64,000 bases of DNA from Pogona vitticeps (Eukaryota; Chordata; Lepidosauria; Squamata; Agamidae). The translations under genes were made by a program, and so were the position numbers. Positions within the stretch are counted from its first letter, which is position 1. Each line of letters starts with the position of its first letter. Shown in pieces: positions 51,386-63,335 of this stretch. Location of the stretch: assembly GCF_051106095.1 (NCBI RefSeq), contig NC_135793.1:6243501-6307500 (forward strand), written 5' to 3'. The notes beneath the pieces are model-generated. The model made no database searches. It was not told the DNA's origin and saw only the letters and a program-made list of their open reading frames with translations.

Positions 51386-51612
51386 GCATGCCATCAAGTC
51401 AAGTCAAAGTTATGGTGATGCTTTTCAGGTTTTTCCAGGTAGAGAATACTCAGAAGTGGTTGACCATTCTCTTGTTCTGGGGTCATCTTGGGACCGTGTG
51501 CAGCTTGCCTAAGGCTACACAGGCTGGCTTCTTCCCAGGAAGCACAGTGGGGTATCCAACTCCCAACTTCTGGCTCTGCAGGCAGAGACCTAAGCTACTG
51601 AGCTATCCAGCC
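51386..51612 (-). mobile_element. Long tRNA-headed SINE with BovB-like tail
   Basis: GCATGCCATCAAGTCAAGTC tail, TTTCCAGGTAGAGAATACTC body, and the reversed head CTACTGAGCTATCCAGC. Confidence 0.85.
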
Positions 51613-51712
51613 ATAGCAGAACTGGTAAAACCACTCCCAAAATATCTCACTTAAAGCCCTGTTAGGGCTTTATAAGTTAGTTCCGACCTGTTGGCCTATA
51701 ACAACAATCCAG
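51613..51712 (+). mobile_element. Sauria-type SINE tail fragment
   Basis: AAAGCCCTGTTAGGGCTTTA, then GTTCCGACCTGTTGGCC and TAACAACAATCC form a BovB-like tail, head-to-head with the previous SINE. Confidence 0.55.
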
Positions 51713-53238
51713 TCTCCTTTATGTTGTAAACTGCCCAGAATAGTGCTTTTCATTAATGGGGTAGTATATTAACGGAGAAACAAACTAAAATCCTTGAAGT
51801 TTAGGTCCGTCATTCCCTTCCGATTTTTTAAACGTTTGGTGCACAAACATTATGCAGCCAAGGGATCATAACGGACACATTTAGGATACGCGATAGCCAT
51901 GGTAGATCCTTACACGAGATTGCAGGATATAGTTTATTTCAAATGTTCAGCAGCCAATTTTGATATATGTGCATCAACTCCCCCAAGCACCAGGGTCTCT
52001 CAGCAGTTTTTCACAGGTATTTTTTTAAAATATCAAAAGCAATTATACTTAAGACAACCTGCTAAATATGGACTATATTAAAACCATGTGTAAAGCATTG
52101 TATTCCTCTTCTGAGGTTTTTTTTTTTTCATTGCTAACGTTCTGGAACAAGGAAAGAAAGAAAATGAAATGAATGCACATTATTAGCTGATCAGAACAGA
52201 CTTCCCAACAGTTTTAGATTTCATAAGTAAGGTTTCAGCCTCGAAATAAGAGTGGAGCATTTCATGAATGACAAGGTGCTGAGAACGGTGTGTGTTTGTG
52301 TGTTTTGATTCTTTGTGTGTTGGATTGAGAGGGGCTGTCACTGCTGGTCATTTCCCTCCCACTCTTCAGTTTTCATTGTGCTTTCCCCAGTATTGTTGGG
52401 AAACAAATCCCATCATTCTTCACCACTGGCTGGGCTTGCTAAGACTGCTGGGAGTTGTAGTTAAAGAAAACCTCAAGAACCACACTGCCGTCCCCTGATT
52501 TAAACAGCTGTTCGTTTGTTTGCTGAATGAGTTTGAAAGATCTAAATCCAACTCATTGTCCCAATTAGAGAAGACCCATTGAATCAATGGGATTTAGGTA
52601 AAAGTTGTCTTTATCCTACTCTCGTTAGACATGATGACGGGATTTTAGCCTTGATCTATACTCATGGGTTTAAAAGTTCTAAAAATGATATTTTTTCCCC
52701 CCAGGCTCTGCTCAGTTGCATCACTTGGAAGGGCCATTCCATTTTTTCAGTTTCTAAACCACTTCTCAAATCCTGCAGCCATGATGACCACTGGACCTCC
52801 TAGTGGGGGGATCCTAGTAGCCCAGATATCCTGGCAGTTATGCTGAAAAAAGGGTTTCCCCACCTTTCCCCCCTTTTTAAAGGATATAATTCTTGAAATC
52901 GTATCAAGGTCAAATGGGGAGGTGTCTATGTCTACATGGCCTGTGTCTCTTTGTTTGAAAAGCAAGGGTGTGAGATCCAATCCACAGTTGCCTCGGAAAA
53001 CAACAGCCCTAATGGAGCCTGCCTCTTTCCTGACTTACATCTAAGAAAGAGGTGCCTGGTGAAATCCACCCCGCCAAGAACATTTGGACCTTACACCTGA
53101 GAGTAACTTCCTTGGCAAAATCCAACTTGCCATCATCTGTTGAACTTCTTCGCACCGGTACACAACTGACAAAGTGGTCCTGATGCACAAAAGCTCACAG
53201 ATTATACTGTACGATGATTGTTTTAGTGGTTTATAAAC
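51713..53238. other. Intergenic with a hAT MITE remnant
   Basis: About 52395-52495 has AAACAAATCCCATCATTCTT paired with GCTGGGAGTTGTAGTTAAAG. About 52540-52610 holds a short palindromic piece (CCCATTGAATCAATGGG). No gene is seen. Confidence 0.45.
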
Positions 53239-53388
53239 TGCTGGATAGCTCGGTGGTTTGGGTCTCTGGTTGGGGAGCCAGAGGTTTGGGAGTTCAATTC
53301 CCCCTTGGTGCCTCCTTGACAGGGGCTGGACTGGATGATGCATAGGGTCCCCTTCTAGCTCTGCATTTCTAAGATAAAGATAAAAGAT
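53239..53388 (+). mobile_element. Short tRNA-headed SINE with CR1-like tail
   Basis: GGATAGCTCGGTGGTTTGGG head, TGCCTCCTTGACAGGGGCTG, CR1-like GGACTGGATGATGCATAGGG, then TTTCTAAGAT with AAGAT repeats. Confidence 0.8.
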
Positions 53389-53455
53389 CATTTACTCTTT
53401 CATTTGTATTGATCACACAGCTCCCTTTTCTTTCAATGGATTCCTGAGCTCATGG

Positions 53456-53545
53456 TGGTTGTGGGCTGTCAAGTCAATGCTGATTTATGGTGACCCTATG
53501 AATGAGTGACCTTTCCCTTATGAGTAAAGCAATATTTTTCAAGAT
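53456..53545 (-). mobile_element. BovB-like SINE tail fragment
   Basis: TGTCAAGTCAATGCTGATTT and ATGGTGACCCTATGAATGAG are the reversed tail of a Sauria-type SINE. Confidence 0.55.
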
Positions 53546-54099
53546 TATTTCCTAGGAAAGAAGGCTCTGAGCAAGGGCTTGGGGAAATAAATGCTACCGG
53601 CCTTTCCATCGAACGTGAAGTCCTGCAGGGGGAATTATATCTAGAAGGTAAGCCTCCGTGAGTATGGGGTAGGAGGGACCTTCGGTCTGACCCCACCTGC
53701 TGAGTGTCAGAATATATCTCATGGAACCACTCCTGGCTTTGAAAAATAGCTTTTTTCGGGCCTTTTAAACACCGGCGTGGGATTTGTGGCCTGTATAAAA
53801 AGTGGCATCTTCTTCCTGAAGCAACAATTCAGACACACCTCTCTGGAAGGAACTCAGAAAACTGATGGGAAGAGTGTTTTTAAAGAAGCTTGGGGGTGCT
53901 GCACACAGACCAAGAACCACATTCCCCCATGCAGTAAGTATTTAAGGTAAGTCAATATTATTATTATCATTAATTCCCCCCGCCCCCCGTGAATGGGCAC
54001 ATATAAAGCTAGGAAAATGTGCTTTGCTTAAGTCCCTCTTAGGGGTTCATGTGCCTATAATTATATCAACAATGATTTGGTGACTTACTCATGTTAATA
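53546..54099. other. Intergenic, nothing recognised
   Basis: Unique sequence. Confidence 0.35.
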
Positions 54100-54659
54100 C
54101 AGTAGGATCCTTTTATCTGTGTGATCAATATCCGCGGATTCACTTATCCACGGTCTGAAAATATTTAAAATGTTTTTTTTAAACATCCTACCCTTTTCCC
54201 TGAAAATAAGACCTAACCTGAAAATAAGTCCTAGTATGATTTTTCAGGATGCTCATCATATAAGCCCTACCCCCAAAATAAGCCCTAGTTAAGTGAAATC
54301 CCACCCTCCACCCTTGTGCAGCAACCAGAAGAAGAGGACATGATTGCCTTTGAATCAATGTAGATGGTTGTGCGTGAAAAAAATAAAACATCCCACAAAA
54401 ATAAGCCCTAATGCATTTTTGGAGCAAAAATTAAATAGAAGACCCTGTCTTATTTTTGGAAAACATGGTAGAAATCTACCTTTCTAAAGTTGAAGTTACC
54501 AGAACTGGCCACTAGAGGAAATCAGAAACCCTGCTATGTATAATATTCACTAAGGAAATATATTTCTATGGTGTCATTACCAGAGCATGCTATGTATAGC
54601 GTTCACTATAATCCTTGTTTTTCAGCATCACGGAGCTTGGATATGAGGGTTCCTTACTG
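54100..54659. mobile_element. Tigger-like DNA-transposon remnant, split by a MITE
   Basis: The left end CAGTAGGATCCTTTTATCTG and right end GAGGGTTCCTTACTG are flanked by TA. The interior ATATCCGCGGATTCAC and CACGGTCTGAAAATA is Tigger-like. It is interrupted at 54191-54468. Confidence 0.65.
54191..54468. mobile_element. MITE, TA-target (AAAATAAG family), copy 2, nested
   Basis: CCCTTTTCCCTGAAAATAAG lies at the left and TTATTTTTGGAAAACATGG at the right, with TA on both sides. Same family as 49701, reversed. Confidence 0.85.
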
Positions 54660-56837
54660 TAATGTATTCTCTGTATTTAATTTCTTATTATCAACAATCC
54701 AACCATGTGCATGAAATGCTTCATGCATACAATGAAGTCCACCAAAGCTCACCACCACCACCCCGTTATCCATTTGTCATTGAAATGTCACAAGGCTCTT
54801 TGCTGATAAATGCTGGGTTGTGTTCTCATCTCTTTCTTCTAACGGTAAACCCATTCTTTACTTTCTGTCCCCCCCCCCCCTTACTGGTGTTATAAAATGT
54901 GGAACGTTGGAAAAGATGCACTTTTGAAAAAGTTGATTGCAGGGGGAAATATGTGACACGGGTCTCCACCACTTTCCATCCTCACTCCCCCTATAATAGT
55001 GGAATGTTGATCCTCAGTAATTACCGCATTGCTTTAGGGTCCTTTAAGGGTATAAGAAATAAATAGCTGTTCTGCAAAATAATCATTAGCAGAGGGGGAC
55101 ACAAAGTCAATCAATGCATTATTCTGCCTGTAGCTTGTTTTCTTAATGATGTACAAGTTGAACCTCTGCACTCAAGAGTACAAATAATATTTATCTACTC
55201 TGCAAATTCTGGAATTTTAGATCTGGCAGATGTATTTGCCTCTACCTCTTTTTCCCCCCTCCTCTTAAAAAAGAAATTAAAGAAACAGATTGAGGCTGTA
55301 AGGCTGTATTCACTTTACCTTAGTCTACGTTTCCTTGAACTCAATGGAATGAGCATCTGAGTAGACCTGTGTAAGATCATGCTGCTAGTTCATCTTGAAA
55401 ATATATGATTGAATTATGCTACTCTCCAATTGTTCCCCTTGCTGTTTTTCTTTTCGTTTCTCCTGCTTCCTGCTTGCTTCACTCTCAGTCGAGATTGTAA
55501 ACTCCTTGAGGTAGAGGTCTGTTTGTTTAGGTTCATCCATGAAGTCTGTGATATGATGCAACCCACCTACAACAGGGACTCTCATCCTTTGTCTCGGCTG
55601 AAACAGCTGGATTCACTTTCCGTATGTATCAGAATCCGGTCCAAAATGCCACTTTTGACCCAGGTTGCCCATAATGGGCTCGGGACCAAGCTACCTCTTA
55701 AGATGGCCCATCTGTGCTACGTTTGAAGGAGGACTGGGCAAAATGTCTTCCTGAGTGGAGCACATCTCTAGGACTTCAGCTCACAACCAATTGTGTCAAA
55801 TTTATTTGAAATTGCCTCAAGATGCATTTCTGGTCCTCCCCAGACTGGCCATTTTTGGTGCAAGATGGATTGGGCTACAAAGGGTCTGCTGGGGTTGGAG
55901 CAATGTGCTGTTTGGAGTGCTCCTCCCTTCCGAACATCAAAGAACCCCATTTGTAGCCTGATCAGCTGTCAATTAAGTGTTTCCCCATATCATCTGTGGA
56001 GGATCAGGGGAAGTGAAATTATTTTTTTTTTTACATACCTCTTCTCTCCCTCTGTTGAAGCCATTCTGTTTCCTCCCTCACCCCACTTCCCTTCCTTCAT
56101 AATCCTCCCCACACGCACACTTTCTGTCTCCTTCTTCGGAATCTGCAGCTATGATGCCATCTCCTAGCTAAACACATGAAACAAAGAGCATGTCAAAAAG
56201 AATGCATGCCCTACCCCTGGTCCAGAAAGGTGCACAACAGCTCTTAAAGGGGAACGATGGATCGTTCTAAGTAGAAATACTTGCAGACAAGGTCTTTCTT
56301 TTTTTTTTCTGACCCAAACCATGCCACCAGCGACCCATATACCCTATCTGTATGCCAGTCTGGATAAGCCTTTTGTTTCTCTGAGTAGTTTTACACACAC
56401 ACCCTCGCTGTCATAGAGGGGGACATGAGAGAAGGCAATGCTGTTGGTGTAATGGAACAATGACATCATCTTCTGGGACATGTGGATCATTGATGCTGTC
56501 CTCCTTGTTGCTGCCAGTAATAAGAGGGTTGACTACTGAATGAGGTGTATAGGACACTGTTAATCAGAGGCTAGGATCTGGCTTCTTTTTCCTTGACAGG
56601 TGTCCTGCTTCACTTGCTGTCTGCAAGATTATTTGCACTAGTGAGTCAAAGTTAAGAAGTTTCACTTCAGCTGCCTGAAGATCTGTTCGAGTTCAAGCTC
56701 CACGCATTCTAGAAGCTGAACTTCTGATGAACCTCTCAGTTGAACACAGCGGTCACTTTTGAGACATACAGCTGTCCTTTCCCCAACATGTGGTCCATGT
56801 GGCATAGCTCATCAAATTGGAAAGTCTTGAGAGTCTA
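54660..56837. other. Intergenic, no gene recognised
   Basis: Unique or unrecognised sequence with a poly-C run near 54870. A hairpin-type short repeat lies at 55310-55380. Confidence 0.35.
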
Positions 56838-57035
56838 GGGTGCTGGGGGCGGGGGGGGGGGTAGGGCTTGAATTTCCACTGCACCTGCCAGGAAATCACC
56901 CAGAACATATGTACAGCCTTGACCAAGCTGCATAGCCCCAGAGTGCCACCAGAAGGTAAACTTCTTAAAACACTTCTGAGTACTTTATATCTTTTAAAAA
57001 AAACCTGGGCGGGTCTCCATAAGATGTAATTACCT
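56838..57035 (+). mobile_element. Degraded long SINE
   Basis: TTCCACTGCACCTGCCAGG, CTTGACCAAGCTGCATAGCC, CACTTCTGAGTACTTTATAT and TCTCCATAAGATGTAATTAC match the long SINE body and tail. Confidence 0.6.
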
Positions 57036-57279
57036 GATTTCAGCTGCCAGAAGACTTCTGGGAGTTGAAATCCAAGAACATCTGGAGATGTTCAGAAGCC
57101 TTCAGGATCCCCAGTGGGCTGAAGCCTTCTGAACATAACTAGTCATGTGCATGGAAGAGTTTACTTTCAAGTAAAACGGCACTGCTACCACGGCAGTTTC
57201 CAAACTCCAGCACTCATTACTACATCACTGTTTCGTTCTACCATCTTTGCCACCATTGCCATTCCTTCTCCGGAGACGG

Positions 57280-57711
57280 GAACAATTCCTGTTTCGGGCG
57301 AACTGTTGCCGAGTTTTGAATTTCTAGTTAAATCCCCTTGTGACTGCACAGCAGAAATACAGAGATTCACAGAGGAGAATAGCTATAAGTTTCCCAGGTA
57401 GCCCACCCCTTTTGCAATGATCAGCACTTATAGTCTCAAGAGCTCACTCTGAGACATGAGTAGGAGAAAGAATAAAAATGTCTCCTTCCTTACCGTTGTG
57501 AACAGAGCTACAGGAAAACAAGCAACTGTTTCCAACAGACTAAAGAGAGGGGGAAAGTAGAGCCCTCAGCAAAGAGGCGGGGCTCTCTTTGAATTCAGAG
57601 GCAGGATGGAAACAATTGGTTAGAGCTGAATAAACGGACAGTCATCCCAGCCCAGAAGGCTCCCTCCCAGCCAAATTATGGGCAGCATGCAAGGTTTTAA
57701 AATCTCCAGCA
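57280..57711 (-). mobile_element. LTR fossil, copy 3, with adjoining primer-binding-like site
   Basis: The LTR (57304-57711) starts, on the minus strand, TGCTGGAGATTTTAAAACC. Just inside it, 57286-57303 resembles a retroviral primer-binding site (CGCCCGAAACAGG, lysine-tRNA type). This identifies the three-copy family as LTR retrovirus-like. Internal coding sequence is not recognisable. Old and broken. Confidence 0.65.
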
Positions 57712-58495
57712 GTCGCTCCCAGAATTCTGAAACCAGCATGGCCACAGCCTGACCAACTTCACTACACAGAGGTGTCATCCACAAAGGTTGATGGATCCAA
57801 TCTCGTTCGCATTCCTTGGTAACCCCACCCCGTTGAGATCACAAAATGAACCGAATCCGGTCCCCTTCTTCATGGTACTACCGGGTGGCTCAGAGACGGC
57901 AGCTGAAGCGAGGAGCAGCAGCTGCTAGCAGGACGTTGCATGTATTGCTCAGGTATGGCCTTCAGCAGTTGCCCAACAAGGTCGCTCCGTGATCCCAGCC
58001 TTCCTACCTGTTCATTTTGGAGAATCGGGGCCCATTTAACGGGACACCCCCCCACAAACCTCAAAAGGTGAGGCACATAGCAAACGTGGACGGTTTTCTT
58101 TCAGGGGTGGCCCCTATCCACAACTGCTTCTGAGGAAATACTTCCCTGGCATCAAAAGCCCTTCTCCATCAGCAACCAGAGGAAGGAGGCCATTTTCTGC
58201 CCTCCGAGAGACTGGCCAAGTTACTTTTTTTGCTCAACTCTGCCTTTTCTTAAACAACTTAATGATTTCAGCTGCCTAGCTACTGTGGCTTGTTGGTTGG
58301 CTATTCAAGGCTTATTTTATGGATTACTGTATTATTCTTATGATTCAAAGACACCAGGCATGGTCAATCAAGATTATAAAAAACATTGACTGGTATTATA
58401 TAGCAGATACAAGTTTTAACCAAAAACCTACGTATTTTGTTAAATATTGTAGGCTGTTCCTAATATTGTTGTTTTTTTGTAGCTCTGAACTAGAA

Positions 58496-58497
<2 letters not shown>
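57712..58497. other. Intergenic, nothing recognised
   Basis: Unique sequence. Confidence 0.35.
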
Positions 58498-58526
<29 letters not shown>

Positions 58527-58550
58527 CTTCTTCTTCTTCTTCTTCTTCTT

Positions 58551-58630
<80 letters not shown>

Positions 58631-58724
58631 TACTATTACTATTACTATTACTACTATTACTATTACTATTACTATTACTATTACTATTACTATTACTATT
58701 ACTATTACTATTACTATTATTATA
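58498..58724. repeat. Compound microsatellite (TTC)n-(ATT)n-(ACTATT)n
   Basis: A TTC block runs to about 58579 and an ATT block to about 58625. A hexanucleotide block follows to 58724, with one slipped unit near 58652. Confidence 0.98.
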
Positions 58725-58828
58725 GGTAGCAATAGTATTATATCTTTTTATACATTTTTATTTTGAGCAGTAACATTAACAAGCAGAAAACAAAGACTCC
58801 ACCAATATTTTATTTGATAATGACAATC

Positions 58829-58905
58829 TTAGAATTGCACAACTTGAAGGGACCCTATGGATTGTTGCCCCTCTCACGGAGGCACCATGGGGGAATTGAA
58901 TAACT
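58829..58905 (-). mobile_element. Short SINE fragment (CR1-like tail)
   Basis: ATCTTAGAATTGCACAACTT and GAAGGGACCCTATGGATTG are the reversed tail; the head is lost. Confidence 0.6.
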
Positions 58906-59159
58906 CTTTAAGAACTCTTTAAGAAATGGATTTCCCATACCTTCACATTTTTGGCTATTCTTATAAGATTGAAGCTATGGTCTCAGTACTGTAATGCTGC
59001 ATATTCTGTGGAAGATTGCAATGAACTATACTACTTTGACCTTTTGGGGTTGCTTTTTACTTTCTCTCTCCCCCATCCCCCAACCCTTTCTCACCTTCTC
59101 TTCCCCCTCCTCCCCCTTCGGCCATTTGATTTGTTCAAGCCTTCCATCTTTCCTGTTTA

Positions 59160-59460
59160 TTGTCCTTGGCAACCTGTAAGGAAGCCGTCTGATGAGGAGC
59201 CAATCAAAACACAGAATACTGAAAAGGTTAAAGTCTATGTTTATGAGTCCATTAAATGTTTATAGTCCTTTACAGTCTGCGCTAGGCATTAAAATTATAG
59301 CCCCTCGTTCTCACAGCAAACAGCGTAACGAGCGCAGAAAATGACAAGACGTGAAAAACCCTTCTGGAAGCAAAATTCGTAATTATGGTACAGAAAGGCA
59401 AGGCGAAAGAAATGACTAATTCCCTTTTTGGTGATGCTAATGTGACAGATCGATAATGGC
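59160..59460. promoter_or_regulatory. Candidate distal regulatory block
   Basis: Repeat-free with CCAATCAAAACACAG, CATTAAATGTTTATAG and TTCGTAATTATGG motifs and scattered CpGs. It resembles conserved non-coding DNA by eye only. Confidence 0.25.
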
Positions 59461-59520
59461 ACCAAACTGCCCCATATACATGTATAGGGGCAGGAACTGC
59501 AGTATTAAATCATGCTGGAG

Positions 59521-59686
59521 ATGGACACAAACCGCCAGTTCGTCCATCAGATGAACAGGTGTTTGGTGGTTCCCAGCCCCACCTCCTCTGGCAGCCACCC
59601 ACTCAGGGGCAGTGCCCAGAGGAGGCAGGGCAAAGAAGCCAGGCAGCTGCCTCTGAGTGGGTGCCCTCTGGAGGAGAACAGCTTTA
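59521..59686. mobile_element. MITE related to 5443-5661
   Basis: It shares an AACCGCCAGTTCG-type end block and a CAGCCACCCACTCAGGGGCA interior with the 5443 element. The right end is degraded. Confidence 0.45.
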
Positions 59687-59841
59687 ACCAAAAAAACCTA
59701 AATAACTATTAAATATCATTGCAGTATATATGTTGTTCGTAACCATGCCATTCTTTGTGGATCTGATGGTGTTATTTTGGAGACCTGCAACTGCTTGTAT
59801 TGTTGTTGTTAATTATACCTGAGTGTTGAAGAAAATTTACT

Positions 59842-59998
59842 CTTTTTGTTGTAGTGGATAGTGACAGACTAGCGCTCAAGAGATCTGTGTTCAAAGATCC
59901 TCTGGAACTGGTGAAACCTCTCCTTAAATATCTTACTTACCTTGAAAGCTCTAGCAGGGTTGCTATAAATCATTCTGACTCAACAACACAGAACACAA
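59842..59998 (+). mobile_element. Sauria-type SINE
   Basis: GTAGTGGATAGTGACAGACT head, AGAGATCTGTGTTCAAAG B-box area, AGGGTTGCTATAAATCATTC and ACTCAACAACA tail. Confidence 0.7.
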
Positions 59999-59999
59999 A

Positions 60000-60690
60000 C
60001 ACATACATGTTTTAAGGCAATGTCTGTTGAAGATCTAGCAACATGTGAAGACACCAACAGGACTTAAGGGCAAATTTCCTCAGCCTGGCATGTTCCAGAC
60101 CATTTTGGCTATAAGTCTCATTCTCTCCAAGCAGCACCACTAGATTTCGCTTCTCCCCCTATCTGCCAGGACAAAGAACCTTGTAACATTATTTTTTCCT
60201 GATTTTTCACCTTTTCTGTGTTTGCTAACTCCTTTGCCTTTTGCCCTGTGCCTATTATGGTTGGGAGCCTTAGGGCAGGAACTATCTTCTCCCTTTAAAA
60301 AGTGCTGAGAGCCTTTCCAGCGACAGAACACCATGTGAATGCTACAAATAAGCCGACATTTTAGCAGATGAAACACAGGAAAGTGACGAAGCGGTCATCC
60401 TGTGGTTAATACCTGGGCAGTCAAGCAAATTTCAGGTTCTACTGCTGTCCACAGACTGCTATCTAGCAAATCCGCATTTCCCTTCTCACGGGAGCTGTTA
60501 TTGATCTGGGGAAGCTCCGATTCCCCGGCTCTCTTGGCACAGATAGCGAAAGAGCTGAAGCAACTGGGAAATCAAGGAAGCAGCCAGCAGCATGGGACAA
60601 ATTGGAAAAAAATTGTTTAACACCAAGAAACCAATCCACTCATCCTTGATGAGATGAGCAATGAAATGCATGGGATTAATATTTAATAGC
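60000..60690. other. Intergenic, nothing recognised
   Basis: Unique sequence. A (TG)n of about 13 units follows at 60697-60722. Confidence 0.35.
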
Positions 60691-60788
60691 AACAATGTGG
60701 TGTGTGTGTGTGTGTGTGTGTGTAATAATGAATGTATTGAGAAAGATACCCCATGTGTTTTATACTCAAACTCTTCTTCCCACCTCAC

Positions 60789-60990
60789 CCCATAATAATA
60801 ATTATAACACTTTTCTGGGTTTTCCAGGTAGAGAATATTCAGACATGCTTTACCCTTCCCTTCCTCAAGGGGCAGCCTTGAGACGTTGCAGCTGGCCCAA
60901 GGCCACCCAGGCTGGCTCTTCACCCTGGAGGCACAAGTAGGGAATCAAACTCCCAACCTCTGGCTCCACAACCAAGTATCTAAGCCACTG
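60789..60990 (-). mobile_element. Long tRNA-headed SINE
   Basis: ATAATAATAATTATAACAC tail side, GTTTTCCAGGTAGAGAATAT, AGGCCACCCAGGCTGGCTCT and the reversed head TATCTAAGCCACTGC. Confidence 0.8.
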
Positions 60991-61009
60991 CAAAAAGGAA
61001 ATATACAAT

Positions 61010-61420
61010 GCTGTTTCTTTCTCTTAGCATTTCCTTTCATTCCAGTTCCTCAAGATGTACAGCTGCACGGCCATAACAACATTTCCATACGAGGAGCGTT
61101 CCAAGAATGGGAAGTCATAATTAAGATGAGAAATAAGAGCAAGGAATGCAAACCAGACGTTTGGGGAACAGACGCCAAGCAGGGTGCCAACTGGAGCGAA
61201 CTGCAGCCGTTGTGATGGGAAGGAACAAAACACAAGTCTGTCTGCTACACAATATTTTTTGGGCTCAAAACACACAGCGCTGTTTGCTTTGACTGCCATT
61301 TCCACTCTAGAGCGGTGCCGCTTGTTCACTGCATGTCACAGAGCAGAAGAGAACCATTCCAGATGGTTACCGCCGGCGTTGTACGCCCCAAAAACTTGAA
61401 GATCGAACAATTGTAATTCT
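61010..61420. promoter_or_regulatory. Candidate distal regulatory block
   Basis: Repeat-free, CpG-containing sequence (GAGCGGTGCCGCTTG; TTACCGCCGGCGTTGTACG). Frames on both strands are open but short and unrecognised. Confidence 0.22.
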
Positions 61421-61485
61421 TTGGCTACATCCAGCTCATGGTGTAACTACAGTCTGCTGTGCTCCTGCTCTAGTGCAATCTAAAC

Positions 61486-61621
61486 CAGTGGTTCTTAACC
61501 TTTGTTACTCGGATGCTTTTGAACTGCAACTCCCAGAAACCCCAGTCAGGACTGCTGGTGGTGAAGGCTTCTGGGAGTTGCAGTCCAAAACTCCTGAGTA
61601 ACCCAAGGTTAAGAACCAGTG
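61486..61621. mobile_element. Intact hAT-type MITE with 8-bp target duplication
   Basis: Inverted termini CAGTGGTTCTTAACC and GGTTAAGAACCAGTG are flanked by perfect ATCTAAAC repeats (61478-61485 and 61622-61629). The arms contain AACTGCAACTCCCAGAA. It is 136 bp with no coding capacity. Confidence 0.92.
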
Positions 61622-61629
61622 ATCTAAAC

Positions 61630-62944
61630 AGCAACATGAGTATAGCGAAAGGGAACTCTTTGTGACCTCAGAACCTTGGGAGGGGGGGACTAGGGAAGAA
61701 GAGAAATACTTTATCCCCCCCCCGAAGAAAAACACTGCATCGGATGACATCATCATCTTTACATGATGTCATCACTCCCCCCCAATGCTTTGAGTGACAA
61801 TAATTCACAACAATATATTGTTGTTCGGAAGAGCGTTTTCTTCTCAGTGACTGTAGAGACTGCAGGAACCTGAGCAAGATTGGGAAAATTTGAGTGGGGT
61901 GATGTTTTGTCCTCTGCTAAAATGAGCTGAATGTACCAACCTCGCTAGTCTTAATTCCACTACACCTTGTTCCATCATTGATTTATCCATGCCCTTAGTA
62001 GCTAGATCCTCAGATGCAGAAACTCCTTTAGAGCATAATTTTCAGTCATCGCATTTCTGGTGGGCATCTCTTATTTGTGACATGTGGTCACGTTAGAATA
62101 TTCTTTAGGCCTCTTCCAGCATCTCCTTTCCTTTATCACCTGTCTGGACATCAGGAAGGATGGATCTCTCTCTCAGTTGGAGTGCCATCAAGCTGAAAGG
62201 GGCAAACTCTAGCTAGCACTAAATTAACCGCCATCAGCCTCACCACAAGAACAGCAGTTGCCGACATTTCATTAAGAGAAGCCAATGTTTCGTAAGCAAC
62301 TTGCCTCACTGTGTGTGTGAGGGAAAACAATTTAATTCCCCTGCCTTATCGCCACCAGCAGAGACGGTGCAGCTGCACCTGAGGAAGGATTAGCTCTCGC
62401 GCACACATGCACACACACACAAGACAATCCAGTGTTGTGATTTATGGAAGGCATGCCTGGAGCACTTCCTGCGCCATGACGCTCCCCAAGATCTAACCAG
62501 TGTCATCCTCAAAATGGGCAACTCCTTCTTGGGACACATTCCGTTCCAGTCGCTCCATTTTCAAAAGAAACATTTGATCTAATTAATTGGTCCTCTCGCA
62601 CTGAAGGGCAAGCATTACTCTCCTGGAGGTGGAGGCGGGCACAGCTGTTATTGGGTATGTGGTGGGGTTTTCTTGCCCAAGACTCTGGAAAGCTGTGGTC
62701 ACTCAGAGCAGAAACCAATGGATTTCACTTAATGTTATCCATCGTACTACTTGCAAAGGTATTGTATGATCGTCCTCGTCATCCTCAGCTATCATGGCTA
62801 AGGATTGATGGAGGCTGTAATCCCACATATCCAAAAGAAGCCAAGTAAAACGGGGGTCAGCAACACTGAGATGTCCCATTTGCAGTCATTTGACAGATGT
62901 CTTATTTTTCAGAGATCCCAACAGTTTACATTAGTCTGAAGTCT
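61630..62944. other. Intergenic; unique block at 62200-62530
   Basis: 62200-62530 is repeat-free with ACTAAATTAACCGCCATC and GGAAAACAATTTAATTCCCC, a possible regulatory element. No gene is seen. Confidence 0.35.
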
Positions 62945-63335
62945 GAAAGGAAAGACTGAGAGAATGGGACATGTTTAGCCTTGAGAAAAGAAGACTAAGG
63001 GGAGATATGATAGTTATGCATGTATATCTGAAAGGTAGTCATACAGAGGAGGGGCAGGATCTGTCCTCCATCATCTCAGAGTTCAGGACACATAATAATG
63101 GGTTTAAGCTACAGGGAGCCAGATTTAGGCTGAATATAATGAAAAACCTCCCGACTGTTAGAGCAGTACGACAATGGAAACCATAACCTTGGGAAGTGGT
63201 AAGTGCTCCAACATTGGAGGCACTCAACAGAAAACTAAACAATCATCTTTCAGATCTGCTTTGACTTGGATTCCTGCACTGAGCAAGGAGTTGGACTCAA
63301 CTCAATTATTCTATGATTCTATAAGCTGTTCTTCA
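62945..63335 (+). mobile_element. CR1 LINE 3' end
   Basis: GACATGTTTAGCCTTGAGAA, AAGACTAAGGGGAGATATGA, then GGAGTTGGACTCAACTC and ATTCTATGATTCTATA. This is the classic CR1 3' region with its terminal octamer repeats. It is 5'-truncated and degraded. Confidence 0.9.
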
